Positions 7,653-16,650 of a stretch of 64,000 nt of DNA are shown in pieces. Where the stretch lies: positions 1 to 64,000 of the forward strand of contig CAJXNH010000017.1 in the NCBI GenBank assembly GCA_913057245.1, given 5' to 3'. The stretch's first letter is position 1; the number at the start of each line of letters is the position of its first letter. Made by a program: the position numbers and the translations under genes. Below the pieces are notes generated by a model. That model was given only the letters and a program-made list of their open reading frames with translations. It was not told where the DNA came from and did no database searches. This stretch comes from an uncultured Phaeodactylibacter sp. GTDB taxonomy: Bacteria > Bacteroidota > Bacteroidia > Chitinophagales > Saprospiraceae.

Positions 7653-10600
7653 ATGAAAATGCAGGCAAGTGCCCATGAGATGATTCAGTATGCCTGGAGT
7701 GAAAGTGGTACACACCTTAATACACATCCTGACTTTGAAGTTACTCTTGATTTCGTCAGCCTCCCGGACAAGCAGGGCGAATCTCTGCTGGAGCAATTGA
7801 TACAGGGCGATTTTCGAAGTGTCATAGCTACAGGTGTAGACCAGGAGCCGCGACTAAGGCAAGTGTACTTTGAAGGCCGGGCCTGGGAACGGTCACGAGG
7901 TGGGGCAGCAGTTGGCATTGGCTATCCTTTTTTTCATGATGAAGAAGCGGAATCAGGCAGGGTGGTTTTTGCTCCGCTGCTGATCTGGGAAGTACACCTG
8001 GAACCCGGAAATCAATACAATAGTCCCTGGCGCTTGTCCAGGACGCCCACTCACCGCCTGCGCCCTAATGTGTATCTTATTTCGTATTGGAAAAACAAAA
8101 CAGGAAAAGACCTTGCTCCGGTTTTTGACCGATTCCTTCACCGGCAGTCCTTTGGATTGAAACACTTACAGCATCTTTGCCAGAATATTGCTGAAGAGTT
8201 AGGCGTAACTCCTCCTTCTTTGAAAGGGGCGCCTGTGATGACGGACAGTCACGCTTTTGTCAGTGTGGAGGGCAACGGGACCTTTGTGGAGGCCGCTATT
8301 TTGAGCTGTTTTCCGCATCAGCCACCCTGTACGATTGGACTTTCTCAGGCCATTGCTGCTGACAGCGATCCCATATCGGATACTTTTGGACCTTACACGT
8401 TGGACCCTTTTCAGGCAACTGTAGCAGAACGATTACAGCAAAAGGGCAGTATATGGGCAGACGGTCACAGTGGGACAGGTAAGTCCACTTTGGGCATTCA
8501 CCTGTTGGTTAATCAACTGGCGCATGGACAACCCTGCCTTGTCGTTTCTCCCCGGACCGGCACCCTGAAGGAATACGAATCCAATATTGGTCAGCTGGGG
8601 CTTGCAAGGCTGGCTTTTCTGCTCCGTGATACTGCGGCTGATAAGATGCTAATGCTTGATATTTTGCGGGCCTCTGCCTCTAACCGCGGGGCACATCAGC
8701 CTGGTGATAGCCGGAGGCTCAGGCAAATAATGAATAAGGGGCAACGGCTCCACGCCAAGCTCACAAAGAGCTACCTGGCCTACCGGGCCACTACGGTTTC
8801 TGGTCATCCCTGGGCGGAAACAGTAGGGCAGTACCTGGAAAGCGCTCAAACGGAAGGCAAAGAACTTTTGGGCACTCAGCTCAATGCGCAGGACTATACT
8901 TTCAATGAAGATTCCTACGATGCACTCTCCGAAGTGGTGGAGCGCTGCTATCAGCTGTTTAAAAAGACCCATACCATCCGGAGCCCGCTGGGAAAGCTGA
9001 GCCCTGGTCTGTTTTTGAGAATGGAGGAAGCCGAAGCCCGGACGTTCGCACAGACACAGGTCCGGCAACTCCTGGATAAAGCCACCCGGCTGCAATTGTG
9101 GTTCATCAACCGAATTGATGCCTACGCCGATCAGCTTTCAGCTCATTACGAACAATACTACCAAAAGTTTGCCCGCCAGCTTATCGGGCTAAAGGATAAA
9201 ATGGCAGAGCGGGAGTCAGAGTATGGGAAGGAGTTTTGGAGTGCCGGAGCGGGGTCGCTTCGCGTAAAGCAGGTTTTTTCAGGCCGGGCAAAGGCACTTC
9301 GTACTGCCCGGAAAGAAATCCTGGAAGGATACCGCAAATTAAAGGAAGACTTTCAGCGACAGCCCTATTTCGATGCCGAATTCCCCAAATGGGATGAGGC
9401 AGAAATGCCCGGGCTGAACCAGTGGCTGAATGCCTTTGAAACCCGGTTGCAGCAATGGCGGATGAACCTGCGGGAGCAGGTACAAGATGAAGTCACCCGC
9501 CTCAGCCGCAAGTCCGTTAATCCCCGTTTGGGCTTTGAAAATCAAGTAGAGGAGCTAGAGGAAAGCCTTGAACGCTTACTGGATGATATCAATGAAACCG
9601 GGCTTTACCACTTGCCCCTAAGCCATAATACCCTCACGCTGCCTAAACGGCAGCGGTTCCTGGATGAGGTGGTGGAGCAGCTTGAGGAAACCAGGCGCGC
9701 CCTGTCTGAATTTGGCAACTTCTACGCCTGGCAGCGCAATTGGCTGCAGCTCGATGAGCACGCCCGGCGGATGGTCAAAGGGCTGCTAAGAGTAAAACCG
9801 GATAACTGGATGGCAGCCTTCCGGACCTGGTTCCTGGATAATGCACTCAGCCAGTCTTATGAAGCCGTATTGCCGCCAGATTTGGATGCGTTGGAAGAAT
9901 ACGCGAAAATAGCCGAACGTCTAAAAGAAGAGCTGCCCGGGCATATCCTTCAGCTCTGGCAAGCCAGAAAAGAGCAGGCGGTGCAAGATTTAAGACGTCG
10001 ACGTAAAATCGCCTACAAATGGCTGATGCAGGGCGGAGCAGTAGAAGAGCGGATACAGTTTGCCCGCCACCTGCGTACGCTGGGAGACGTCCCGATGGCT
10101 ACCAGCCCGGCTTTGTTGACGGTCCCGCATTTAGCTGAGGAGCTATTCTCAGAAAGCAAACAGTGCTTTGGCCTGGTGATTATAGAAGAAGCCCACCTGG
10201 TGCCGGCAGCTATGCTGGAGCGCTTATCCGCAATGGGGCAACGCACGCTTATGCTGAGCCCCAGAGGCTGGAATGATCAGTCGCTACAGCCTCTGGAAAT
10301 TCAGGAGGAAGTACCGGCTTTTCAGTTGCGGCACCTATATGGAACCAGCACTTTGCACTTTCGACAGGCTGCCCAACCTACCCCTGTATTGCCTACCAAA
10401 GATCAGGTGGCCTTCGAGCAGGTGGATGGGATCTATGATGAAGCGCTCGAACAAAATGATGCGGAAGCCCGCTCCGTCTTAGCCATGCTTGCTAAAATCG
10501 AAAGGACGCCACAGCGGACCTATCCTTCAGTTGGCATCGTTTGCTTTACAACCGGGCAGCGGTTGTTGCTGGCTGACTACCTGCTGGGCATCAAGCAAAG

Positions 10601-11363
10601 ACGGAGCACGGGTGTGGAGACCATTCAGCAGCTCGACCGCAATGGACTTACGTTGATGGATTTGTCAGAAGTAGAAGGGCAGAAATTTGATATTTTGATC
10701 GTCTCTGCCACTTTTGGGCCTGTAGGGCCCAACGGTCCCGTTACAGGGCATGTACACCGGCTTGATCAGCCCGGTGTACAGCAGCAGGTGGAAGCACTGA
10801 TGAGCGCAGCCCGGCAGCGCGTCTGGGTGGTCAGTTCCCTGTCTGTTGATTGGCTGGAGGAGGGCGAAAAACTGTTCGAAACCGGGCAGCGCCTGCCTGT
10901 TTACTTCTCCTTTTGGAAAGCTTGCGCCAATCATGATATATCAAAAATTGAACAACTGTCCGCCCGTTTTGCAGCCCAACTGCAACAACCGGTCGCTTTC
11001 CCGCCTCCCTACGACTTGCTCCGGCAGGTACAGCATTACCTGAGGCCTTACCTGAGCCCCGGGCGCCTGCACCTGGCAGAACGCCTATCTGATGATCAGC
11101 TTGCTTTAACGGTTGATCCGGCATCTGGCTTCTCCAGAAAGTTCGGGCTTTTAGTGGATGGCTTCAAGGCGCATACGCCCTATACCAGCTTTGCCTGGGA
11201 GGCTCAACAGCGGCAGTACTGGCAGAGACAAGGGTACGAACTCCATCAAGTCTGGTCTCCGGATTGGTGGCGCAATCCCGAGTTACAGGCCCGCAAGCTG
11301 GCGAGTATTCTGATTCAGGAAGAACCACCACTACCACTTTCAGCAGCAGAAGAGGAGGAGTAG
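7653..11363 (+). CDS. Large SF1-type helicase/ATPase with C-terminal restriction-endonuclease-fold domain
   Basis: 1236 residues, no signal peptide or membrane segment. The N-terminal ~200 residues resemble the domain preceding AAA_11 helicases ('VVFAPLLIWEVHLEP'). Walker A GHSGTGKST is at 271-279. A helical, coiled-coil-like insert of over 500 residues follows before motif II, VIIEEAH (842-848, an EEAH variant of DEAx). A C-terminal helicase half carries 'EGQKFDILIVSATFG' (from 1008) and 'LMSAARQRVWVVSSL'. The last ~100 residues ('LLVDGFKAH', 'YWQRQGYELHQVWSPDWW', W1201-W1206) match the MTES_1575/DUF559-like nuclease fold found behind such helicases. It stands alone between unrelated genes. 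Related multidomain proteins are often anti-phage; that role here is inference. The Walker residues are seen; the nuclease active site is not clearly complete. Confidence 0.75.
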   Translation: MKMQASAHEMIQYAWSESGTHLNTHPDFEVTLDFVSLPDKQGESLLEQLIQGDFRSVIATGVDQEPRLRQVYFEGRAWERSRGGAAVGIGYPFFHDEEAESGRVVFAPLLIWEVHLEPGNQYNSPWRLSRTPTHRLRPNVYLISYWKNKTGKDLAPVFDRFLHRQSFGLKHLQHLCQNIAEELGVTPPSLKGAPVMTDSHAFVSVEGNGTFVEAAILSCFPHQPPCTIGLSQAIAADSDPISDTFGPYTLDPFQATVAERLQQKGSIWADGHSGTGKSTLGIHLLVNQLAHGQPCLVVSPRTGTLKEYESNIGQLGLARLAFLLRDTAADKMLMLDILRASASNRGAHQPGDSRRLRQIMNKGQRLHAKLTKSYLAYRATTVSGHPWAETVGQYLESAQTEGKELLGTQLNAQDYTFNEDSYDALSEVVERCYQLFKKTHTIRSPLGKLSPGLFLRMEEAEARTFAQTQVRQLLDKATRLQLWFINRIDAYADQLSAHYEQYYQKFARQLIGLKDKMAERESEYGKEFWSAGAGSLRVKQVFSGRAKALRTARKEILEGYRKLKEDFQRQPYFDAEFPKWDEAEMPGLNQWLNAFETRLQQWRMNLREQVQDEVTRLSRKSVNPRLGFENQVEELEESLERLLDDINETGLYHLPLSHNTLTLPKRQRFLDEVVEQLEETRRALSEFGNFYAWQRNWLQLDEHARRMVKGLLRVKPDNWMAAFRTWFLDNALSQSYEAVLPPDLDALEEYAKIAERLKEELPGHILQLWQARKEQAVQDLRRRRKIAYKWLMQGGAVEERIQFARHLRTLGDVPMATSPALLTVPHLAEELFSESKQCFGLVIIEEAHLVPAAMLERLSAMGQRTLMLSPRGWNDQSLQPLEIQEEVPAFQLRHLYGTSTLHFRQAAQPTPVLPTKDQVAFEQVDGIYDEALEQNDAEARSVLAMLAKIERTPQRTYPSVGIVCFTTGQRLLLADYLLGIKQRRSTGVETIQQLDRNGLTLMDLSEVEGQKFDILIVSATFGPVGPNGPVTGHVHRLDQPGVQQQVEALMSAARQRVWVVSSLSVDWLEEGEKLFETGQRLPVYFSFWKACANHDISKIEQLSARFAAQLQQPVAFPPPYDLLRQVQHYLRPYLSPGRLHLAERLSDDQLALTVDPASGFSRKFGLLVDGFKAHTPYTSFAWEAQQRQYWQRQGYELHQVWSPDWWRNPELQARKLASILIQEEPPLPLSAAEEEE

Positions 11364-11493
11364 GCGGCTCTGTGGAAAATGCAATTTTAATCCTTCCTTA
11401 ACGGCCGCCGGGTTTTATTTTGCGTTTTATATCTTGAGTGAGTAACTCATTGCGGAGTTGATCCGTATATTGGAATAGAATTAGGCGGAAAGG

Positions 11494-14346
11494 ATGATGA
11501 GGAATAAGCTGATTTTATGGATCGTAGGATTGAGTTTGGTATGGTCTTGCCAAAAGGAAGCTCCTTTGCCCGATGTGGAACTACCCGGGTTATCCCTCTT
11601 TTTACAAGCTAGTCCTCCGGGAATTGATCAGTACCTGAAGGAAAAAACAACGGATGAAAAGCTGCAGCAGTTATTGATACTGAAAACGGATGCAGCTCAG
11701 TTAAGTGCGGCCCGCCTGGGAGCGGCTTCCGGGTGTTGGCTTACTGCAGCTACTCCGGATGATCTGGACCGTATAGACCGTCTTTGGGAAACCCGGGCTT
11801 CCTTCCCACCTTTTAAGGTGACTGAGCCTAATCGTTTGCCTAACTATCTTTTTGGAGCGCAACAAGTATTCCCTTCCTTCGCAGCGATTTCTTCAATTGG
11901 AGACGATAGCCTTCGTATCCGGTTGGAACAAGCCTATATTCATCAGGCGAATGCATTGCAGCTGAGCTGGCTAAGTTTGCCTGGTTATGGCATGGAAGGG
12001 GGCGCTACCTTGCTTCCAGAGGCCGGTATTCAGCATCAGGCGCGCTGGATCAACCAAATGAATAAAGCACATTTACTATCTGTAGCGGCTCCTTTTTCAG
12101 ATACAGACTTACTTTCGGTAGATACCACCAACGCTTTTCTCAAGTCCTTAGCCTACCATAAAACTTTAGTTGAAGCGGGTTTGAGTGGTTTCTGGCTGCC
12201 GGTGGAACAACTCGGGCGGAGTGGCCGCCTGGCAGATCTCTTTCGTAACCGGCTTCAGTTTGGCGGGCTGCTCATCGCAGAGGTAAAGGCAGAATCCCAA
12301 ATCGCCAACTGGCTCGAACAGGATGTTGACTTGCTGGTGATTGAGGCGGATCAATACACAACGGCGCTGAAAGCGTTGAAGCAAGCCTACCGCAGAGGCG
12401 TACTCAGCGAAGAACGGCTCCATCAAAAGCTGACAAGAATTCTTAAAGCCCGGGCATGGGCAGCGGAGAAACCGGAGCCAGAGCCCCATCCTGCTGCCTC
12501 AAAACCAGCGTTGGAGGCTTCTGTAGCGGGCGCAACGGTGGAAACACCGCCTGAACGGCTTTCCAGAGCAGAATATTTCAGTGCCACAAGCTGGCCGGTA
12601 TGGCAGCGCAAAGCCTATGCTTCTTCGATTGTCCTGGCCGCCAACCCGGAGCAGCGGGTCCCCCTCGAAGCAGGGGAGAAAGGCTGGACGATTCTGCACC
12701 TGCCAGGGACGGTCTACGACAGGCACTTCGAACAGCGCTTTGGACACTATGCCAATTACCGGTTGGTGCGCTCCTGGGCAGAAGCAGCCACTGCCGACCG
12801 CCTTGTTGTATTGCTGGATCAGTACCGTTTGCAAGCACCGGACCTGGGGCAGTTGAACCGCATCCGGCAGCAGGCAGAAGTGGTGGTGGTCAACCTTGGG
12901 CACCCGGTCAACCTTCAACAGCTGAGCCGGAGTGAGGTGGTGGTACAGGCTTTTGGTAACAGCGATCTGGAGAAAGAACTGACGGCACAGCTCCTCTTCG
13001 GAGGGATTGCTGCGAAGGGGCGGTTACCATTAACCTACAGCCCTGATTTCCTGATTGGGCAGGGGGAGAAAACAGCGTCCGTACGCCTGGAGTATGCCTT
13101 GCCTCAGCAGGTGGGCATCTTGCCCGAACGCTTAGTGGGCATTGACGCGATTGTGCAGTCAGCTATTGACGAGGGGGCAACGCCCGGGGCACAGGTGCTG
13201 GTCGCGAAATCCGGGAAGGTCATTTATAATAAGGCTTTTGGCCATCATACCTACAAAAAGGAACAGAAGACAAGGCGCTCAGATCTATACGATGTGGCCT
13301 CCATTACGAAAATCGCTGCGACTACCCTGATGGCGATGCAACAGTATGAAGCCGGTCAGTTGGAGCCCAAAGACCACCTCCGGGAACATTTGGACCTGGC
13401 CTCCAACAGCCGCTTGGGTAACCTGACGCTGCAAAAGTTGATGACCCATCGCAGTGGATTGCAACCCCACTTGCCGGTAATCCCTTATTTGCTTGCCCGC
13501 GAAGTTGATAACGATAACTGCACTAATTATTTTTGCAAAACAAGCTCACCGGAATTTGCCGTGCCGGTATCGAAGAACTTCTTTTTCTCGACCCGGTTTC
13601 ATGATAAGATTTGGGAAGACATGCAACGCCTGCGCGGCCGCCGCACCCGTTACCGCTACAGCGACGCCAATTTTGTGCTGACCCAACGGGTGGTGGAAGC
13701 TTTGGGCGGTCATCGACTCGATACACTCGCAGCTATGCACTTTTACGAGCCTCTTGGGCTGCGATTTACCCGCTTTACGCCGCTTGCGCACTACCCTGCA
13801 GATCAGATTGTACCTACAGAAGATGATTACCGCTGGCGGCATCAGCTGGTGCATGGGTTTGTGCATGATGAAACAGCGGCGCTTTTGGGGGGCGTGGCCG
13901 GGCATGCGGGCCTGTTTAGCAACGCGGAAGACCTGGCGGTGTTGTTCCAGATGCTCCTCAATGGCGGTACTTATGGCGGGCAGCAGTTCCTGGAGCCGGA
14001 GACGATTGAGTATTTCACCAGCGCCGATCATGGCAACCACCGTGGGCTGGGCTTTGATAAACCAGAGGAAGAGGATATCGAAGAGGGCGGCTATCCGGAA
14101 GCTATAAGTGAACGAACCTATGGGCATACCGGGTTTACAGGTACTTGTGTCTGGGTTGATCCGGATGAGGAACTCATTTACATTTTCCTGTCCAATCGTA
14201 TCCACCCCGACCGTAATAACCGCAAGCTTTTTAAAGAAAAAGTCCGGGAGCGTATCCATAACGTTATTTACGATGCCTTGGATACGTTTGAGCCGGAATG
14301 GCCGGAAATGGAACGCCCGCTAGCCTCAGTCCAAAATCCCCTCTAG
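11494..14346 (+). CDS. Lipoprotein: degenerate GH3 glycosidase domain fused to a beta-lactamase-like serine hydrolase
   Basis: 950 residues. The lipoprotein signal has lipobox VWSC (Cys at about 19). Residues ~30-330 resemble a GH3 (NagZ-type) barrel by its tail ('FGGLLIAEV', 'DLLVIEADQYTTALKALKQAY', 'GVLSEERLHQKLTRIL'), but the family's KHFPGHG block is unrecognisable ('APFSDTD') and the nucleophile position reads AEV instead of TDA. A GH3 C-terminal alpha/beta domain follows. From about 540 there is a class-C beta-lactamase/esterase fold with SITK (Ser-x-x-Lys), YSDANF (Tyr-Ser-Asp/Asn) and GHTGFTGT. The fusion is frequent in Bacteroidota and presumably acts on cell-wall fragments at the envelope. 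Its 3' end overlaps the convergent amidase gene by 21 bases. Confidence 0.85.
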   Translation: MMRNKLILWIVGLSLVWSCQKEAPLPDVELPGLSLFLQASPPGIDQYLKEKTTDEKLQQLLILKTDAAQLSAARLGAASGCWLTAATPDDLDRIDRLWETRASFPPFKVTEPNRLPNYLFGAQQVFPSFAAISSIGDDSLRIRLEQAYIHQANALQLSWLSLPGYGMEGGATLLPEAGIQHQARWINQMNKAHLLSVAAPFSDTDLLSVDTTNAFLKSLAYHKTLVEAGLSGFWLPVEQLGRSGRLADLFRNRLQFGGLLIAEVKAESQIANWLEQDVDLLVIEADQYTTALKALKQAYRRGVLSEERLHQKLTRILKARAWAAEKPEPEPHPAASKPALEASVAGATVETPPERLSRAEYFSATSWPVWQRKAYASSIVLAANPEQRVPLEAGEKGWTILHLPGTVYDRHFEQRFGHYANYRLVRSWAEAATADRLVVLLDQYRLQAPDLGQLNRIRQQAEVVVVNLGHPVNLQQLSRSEVVVQAFGNSDLEKELTAQLLFGGIAAKGRLPLTYSPDFLIGQGEKTASVRLEYALPQQVGILPERLVGIDAIVQSAIDEGATPGAQVLVAKSGKVIYNKAFGHHTYKKEQKTRRSDLYDVASITKIAATTLMAMQQYEAGQLEPKDHLREHLDLASNSRLGNLTLQKLMTHRSGLQPHLPVIPYLLAREVDNDNCTNYFCKTSSPEFAVPVSKNFFFSTRFHDKIWEDMQRLRGRRTRYRYSDANFVLTQRVVEALGGHRLDTLAAMHFYEPLGLRFTRFTPLAHYPADQIVPTEDDYRWRHQLVHGFVHDETAALLGGVAGHAGLFSNAEDLAVLFQMLLNGGTYGGQQFLEPETIEYFTSADHGNHRGLGFDKPEEEDIEEGGYPEAISERTYGHTGFTGTCVWVDPDEELIYIFLSNRIHPDRNNRKLFKEKVRERIHNVIYDALDTFEPEWPEMERPLASVQNPL

Positions 14347-15564
14347 CAGCCAATCGGCGAGTGCCTGTCGGTTGCTTTCCAGAATGACCCGCTGCTGGTC
14401 GAACTTATTCCTGATATTAGCCAGTTCGATGTAGACGGAAGGCGTGAGTGTTTCGCGGAGCATGTGCAGGTCGCGTGGAGTGACCGTGCCATGGTACTGG
14501 CCGTTGGCGCGGTACTTACGGTACTTTTTGCGCAGTGCACGCTGTAGGTCGAGGGCAACGGTTTTGCTCTCTGAGCTGGTCGGATGATAGTAGAAAAAGA
14601 CGTCTTTACGCTCTCCTTTGCTCCGGGAGTCCACATGCACGATGATGGTTGTTTGTTCGGCAACCCCTGCGGCCTTATTTTTTTCGTATAGCTCGTTGAT
14701 GGCATTGGACCGCTGGAACAGCCGGGGCTTTTGTTGCCGCATGATTTTCTGCCCGCCCCAGACCACTTCGTCATAGTCGCAGTCCAGGAATTTGTCGCTT
14801 CGTATCCCATCGTTGTCGTCGCGGATGATCATATAGGCGGTAGCGCCATGGGCGACCAGGTTCCGGCAGAGGCGCAGGGCTACATCATAGGCGTATTCAT
14901 CTTCACAAAGGCTGTAGGTGCCACGCCGGCCTATGGCGCCAGGGTCCGGGCCGCCATGCCCGCTTACGATATAGAAAACCTTGCCTTTGAGGCGGGTGCT
15001 TTCCAGGGGAGTGTAGGCATATTTAGGGCCGAAAATAGGGAACCGGCGATTGCCGCCACCGGATTTGTCTGAAGCTTCCTCAGGCTGCCGCTCGGTTACT
15101 GGCTCCGGAATTTTGAGGTCGGCCTCCGGGCAGTACAGCTCATGGTAGGGCACCCAAAGGACGCGGTTGGCTTTGAAGGATTGCTCGCGCTGTTTTTCTG
15201 CCAGCATACGCTCGTTGTAGTCCTGGATCCGCACGGCAAGGTTCCAGTCATCTATGCCGATGGTGGACCGTATAGTGCGCCCGTTGAACTCATACAGGAG
15301 GATGGGCAACTCATAGGTCCGTCCAACAATGAGATGCGAATTTTTCTTGAGATTGTTGAGGGTGTAAAACTTGGTGAAATTGCAGGAATTGCCGTCCAGC
15401 CCGTACCGCCGCATGATCGCGTAAATCCCATCACCGGACACGGCTTTGACCGTAAAATACCGGTTGCTTTCCGGTACAGTAGCTTTTGGGAGTTGAGCTT
15501 GAGCTGGCTGTACGGTCAGCCAGTAAGTCATTAGTATTGTCAGGGATAGAATTTTCTGCATCAT
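14326..15564 (-). CDS. Exported N-acetylmuramoyl-L-alanine amidase (Amidase_3)
   Basis: 412 residues from the chosen ATG. A signal peptide (MMQKILSLTILMTYWLTVQPAQA) ends at AQA-Q. A LysM-like or novel N-terminal region of ~170 residues follows ('GDGIYAIMRRYGL', 'LIVGRTYELPILLY'). The Amidase_3 catalytic domain begins at 'FYIVSGHGGPDPGAIG' (zinc His), with a second ligand Glu in 'CEDEYAYDVALRL', 'IIVHVDS' (His) and C-terminal 'PSVYIELANIRN' (catalytic Glu). It hydrolyses the amide bond between MurNAc and L-Ala in periplasmic peptidoglycan. An in-frame ATG at 15585 would add seven residues and is the main alternative start. It is convergent with, and functionally adjacent to, the serine-hydrolase fusion. 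Confidence 0.9.
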   Translation of the reverse strand: MMQKILSLTILMTYWLTVQPAQAQLPKATVPESNRYFTVKAVSGDGIYAIMRRYGLDGNSCNFTKFYTLNNLKKNSHLIVGRTYELPILLYEFNGRTIRSTIGIDDWNLAVRIQDYNERMLAEKQREQSFKANRVLWVPYHELYCPEADLKIPEPVTERQPEEASDKSGGGNRRFPIFGPKYAYTPLESTRLKGKVFYIVSGHGGPDPGAIGRRGTYSLCEDEYAYDVALRLCRNLVAHGATAYMIIRDDNDGIRSDKFLDCDYDEVVWGGQKIMRQQKPRLFQRSNAINELYEKNKAAGVAEQTTIIVHVDSRSKGERKDVFFYYHPTSSESKTVALDLQRALRKKYRKYRANGQYHGTVTPRDLHMLRETLTPSVYIELANIRNKFDQQRVILESNRQALADWLLEGILD

Positions 15565-15644
15565 CGCAAACCCTTTGTAGTCCATATTAATGACTACCAG
15601 TTCATTTTGGTTTATACGCAACACGAAGTGTTTTGCAACATCGG

Positions 15645-15706
15645 CCACTGACGAAGCGTAGCTTGTCAGGACAGGCCACTAACGAGGCATAGCTTGTCAG
15701 GGCAAG
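15645..15706. repeat. Two tandem 31-base imperfect repeats
   Basis: 15645-15675 and 15676-15706 differ at about six positions; both begin CCACT and contain TAGCTTGTCAGG. They lie in the gap between the divergent amidase and ccmB genes. Function unknown; the tandem arrangement fits slippage or a short intergenic repeat unit. Confidence 0.7.
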
Positions 15707-15830
15707 CGCAAGCCACTTCTTAGCGTGAATGCTGACATTCGGTAGGTTTGCTGTGGCAAACCACTTCATCGTCAGTATAGTTGGGGGGCAAAATATACTC
15801 ATTAACCCCCAAATTCCCTACCTTCGCGCC

Positions 15831-16490
15831 ATGGGATTAATGAAAGAAGTGGTTTTTCTGCTGCGTAAGGACCTCCGCCTGGAGCTTAGGTCGAGTTATG
15901 CCATCAGCGGTATATTGCTTTACGTATTTTCCACCATTTTTATTGTCTACTCCTCTTTTCAGCGGGTGCAGCCGGATGTTTGGAACGCCCTGTTTTGGGT
16001 GATTGTGCTGTTTGCCTCCATTAGCGCTGTGGTCAAAAGCTTTGTGCAGGAGCACGGTGCCCGGGAATTGTACTACTATACCCTGGCGAACCCGACCTCC
16101 ATTCTGCTATCTAAAATGCTCTATAATATCCTGCTGCTAAGCTTGCTGAGCCTGCTCACCTGGCTGGGCTTTAGCTTTGTGGCGGGCAATCCGGTCAAAG
16201 AAACGGCGCAGTTTTTTGGAATAATTTTTCTGGGGGCAACCGGTTTTTCTATTACGTTCACCTTCGTTTCCGCTATCGCTTCCAAAGCAGACAGCAGCGC
16301 TACGCTTATGGCCATACTGGGTTTTCCGCTTGTCATCCCGGTCCTGCTGACCCTCATCAAGCTCTCAGCTAACGCCCTGCGGCTAATGCGGGATACCGGC
16401 ATCGGGAAGGATGTGATGATCCTGGTGTCGATTGATCTGCTGTTGCTGGGAATTGCGTTAGTCCTTTTCCCTTTTCTCTGGCGGGATTAA
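15831..16490 (+). CDS. ccmB: Heme exporter protein CcmB
   Basis: 219 residues, integral membrane permease subunit of the CcmAB(CD) ABC transporter of system I cytochrome c maturation. It begins with the family signature 'EVVFLLRKDLRLELRSSYAISGILLYVFSTIF' region and has six hydrophobic segments, including 'LYNILLLSLLSLLTWLGFSFV' and a C-terminal helix ending LWRD. Two possible starts are nine bases apart (15831 MGLMKE, 15840 MKE); a TACCTTCG box ends five bases before the first, suggesting a near-leaderless transcript. No ccmA, ccmC or ccmE is adjacent, so the operon is scattered. c-type cytochromes that would need it are present at 49-51 kb. Confidence 0.93.
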   Translation: MGLMKEVVFLLRKDLRLELRSSYAISGILLYVFSTIFIVYSSFQRVQPDVWNALFWVIVLFASISAVVKSFVQEHGARELYYYTLANPTSILLSKMLYNILLLSLLSLLTWLGFSFVAGNPVKETAQFFGIIFLGATGFSITFTFVSAIASKADSSATLMAILGFPLVIPVLLTLIKLSANALRLMRDTGIGKDVMILVSIDLLLLGIALVLFPFLWRD

Positions 16491-16577
16491 CGCCATCGGC
16501 TTATTTTCGAAAGTGCGTTTTCAGGGAGGGACTTTGCTGCTGCCTTAGTTGTAACGGTACCGGTAAACCTAAAAATT

Positions 16578-16615
16578 AAGGCATCTGTTTACCCCAGAGG
16601 ATAGCCAGATGCCTT
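16578..16615 (-). terminator. Intrinsic terminator of the dioxygenase-methyltransferase gene
   Basis: Perfect ten-base arms AAGGCATCTG / CAGATGCCTT (16578-16587, 16606-16615) with an 18-base loop. On the minus strand AATTTTTAGG follows the stem, giving the U-tract. It lies 36 bases beyond the minus-strand stop. Confidence 0.75.
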
Positions 16616-16650
16616 ATATGCGCTGTTGTTGGGCGGATTTGCTTATAGAG

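Noticed and set aside
13546-14259. 237-codon minus-strand frame opposite the serine-hydrolase fusion
   Set aside because: Antisense to the conserved beta-lactamase-like domain; no independent evidence.
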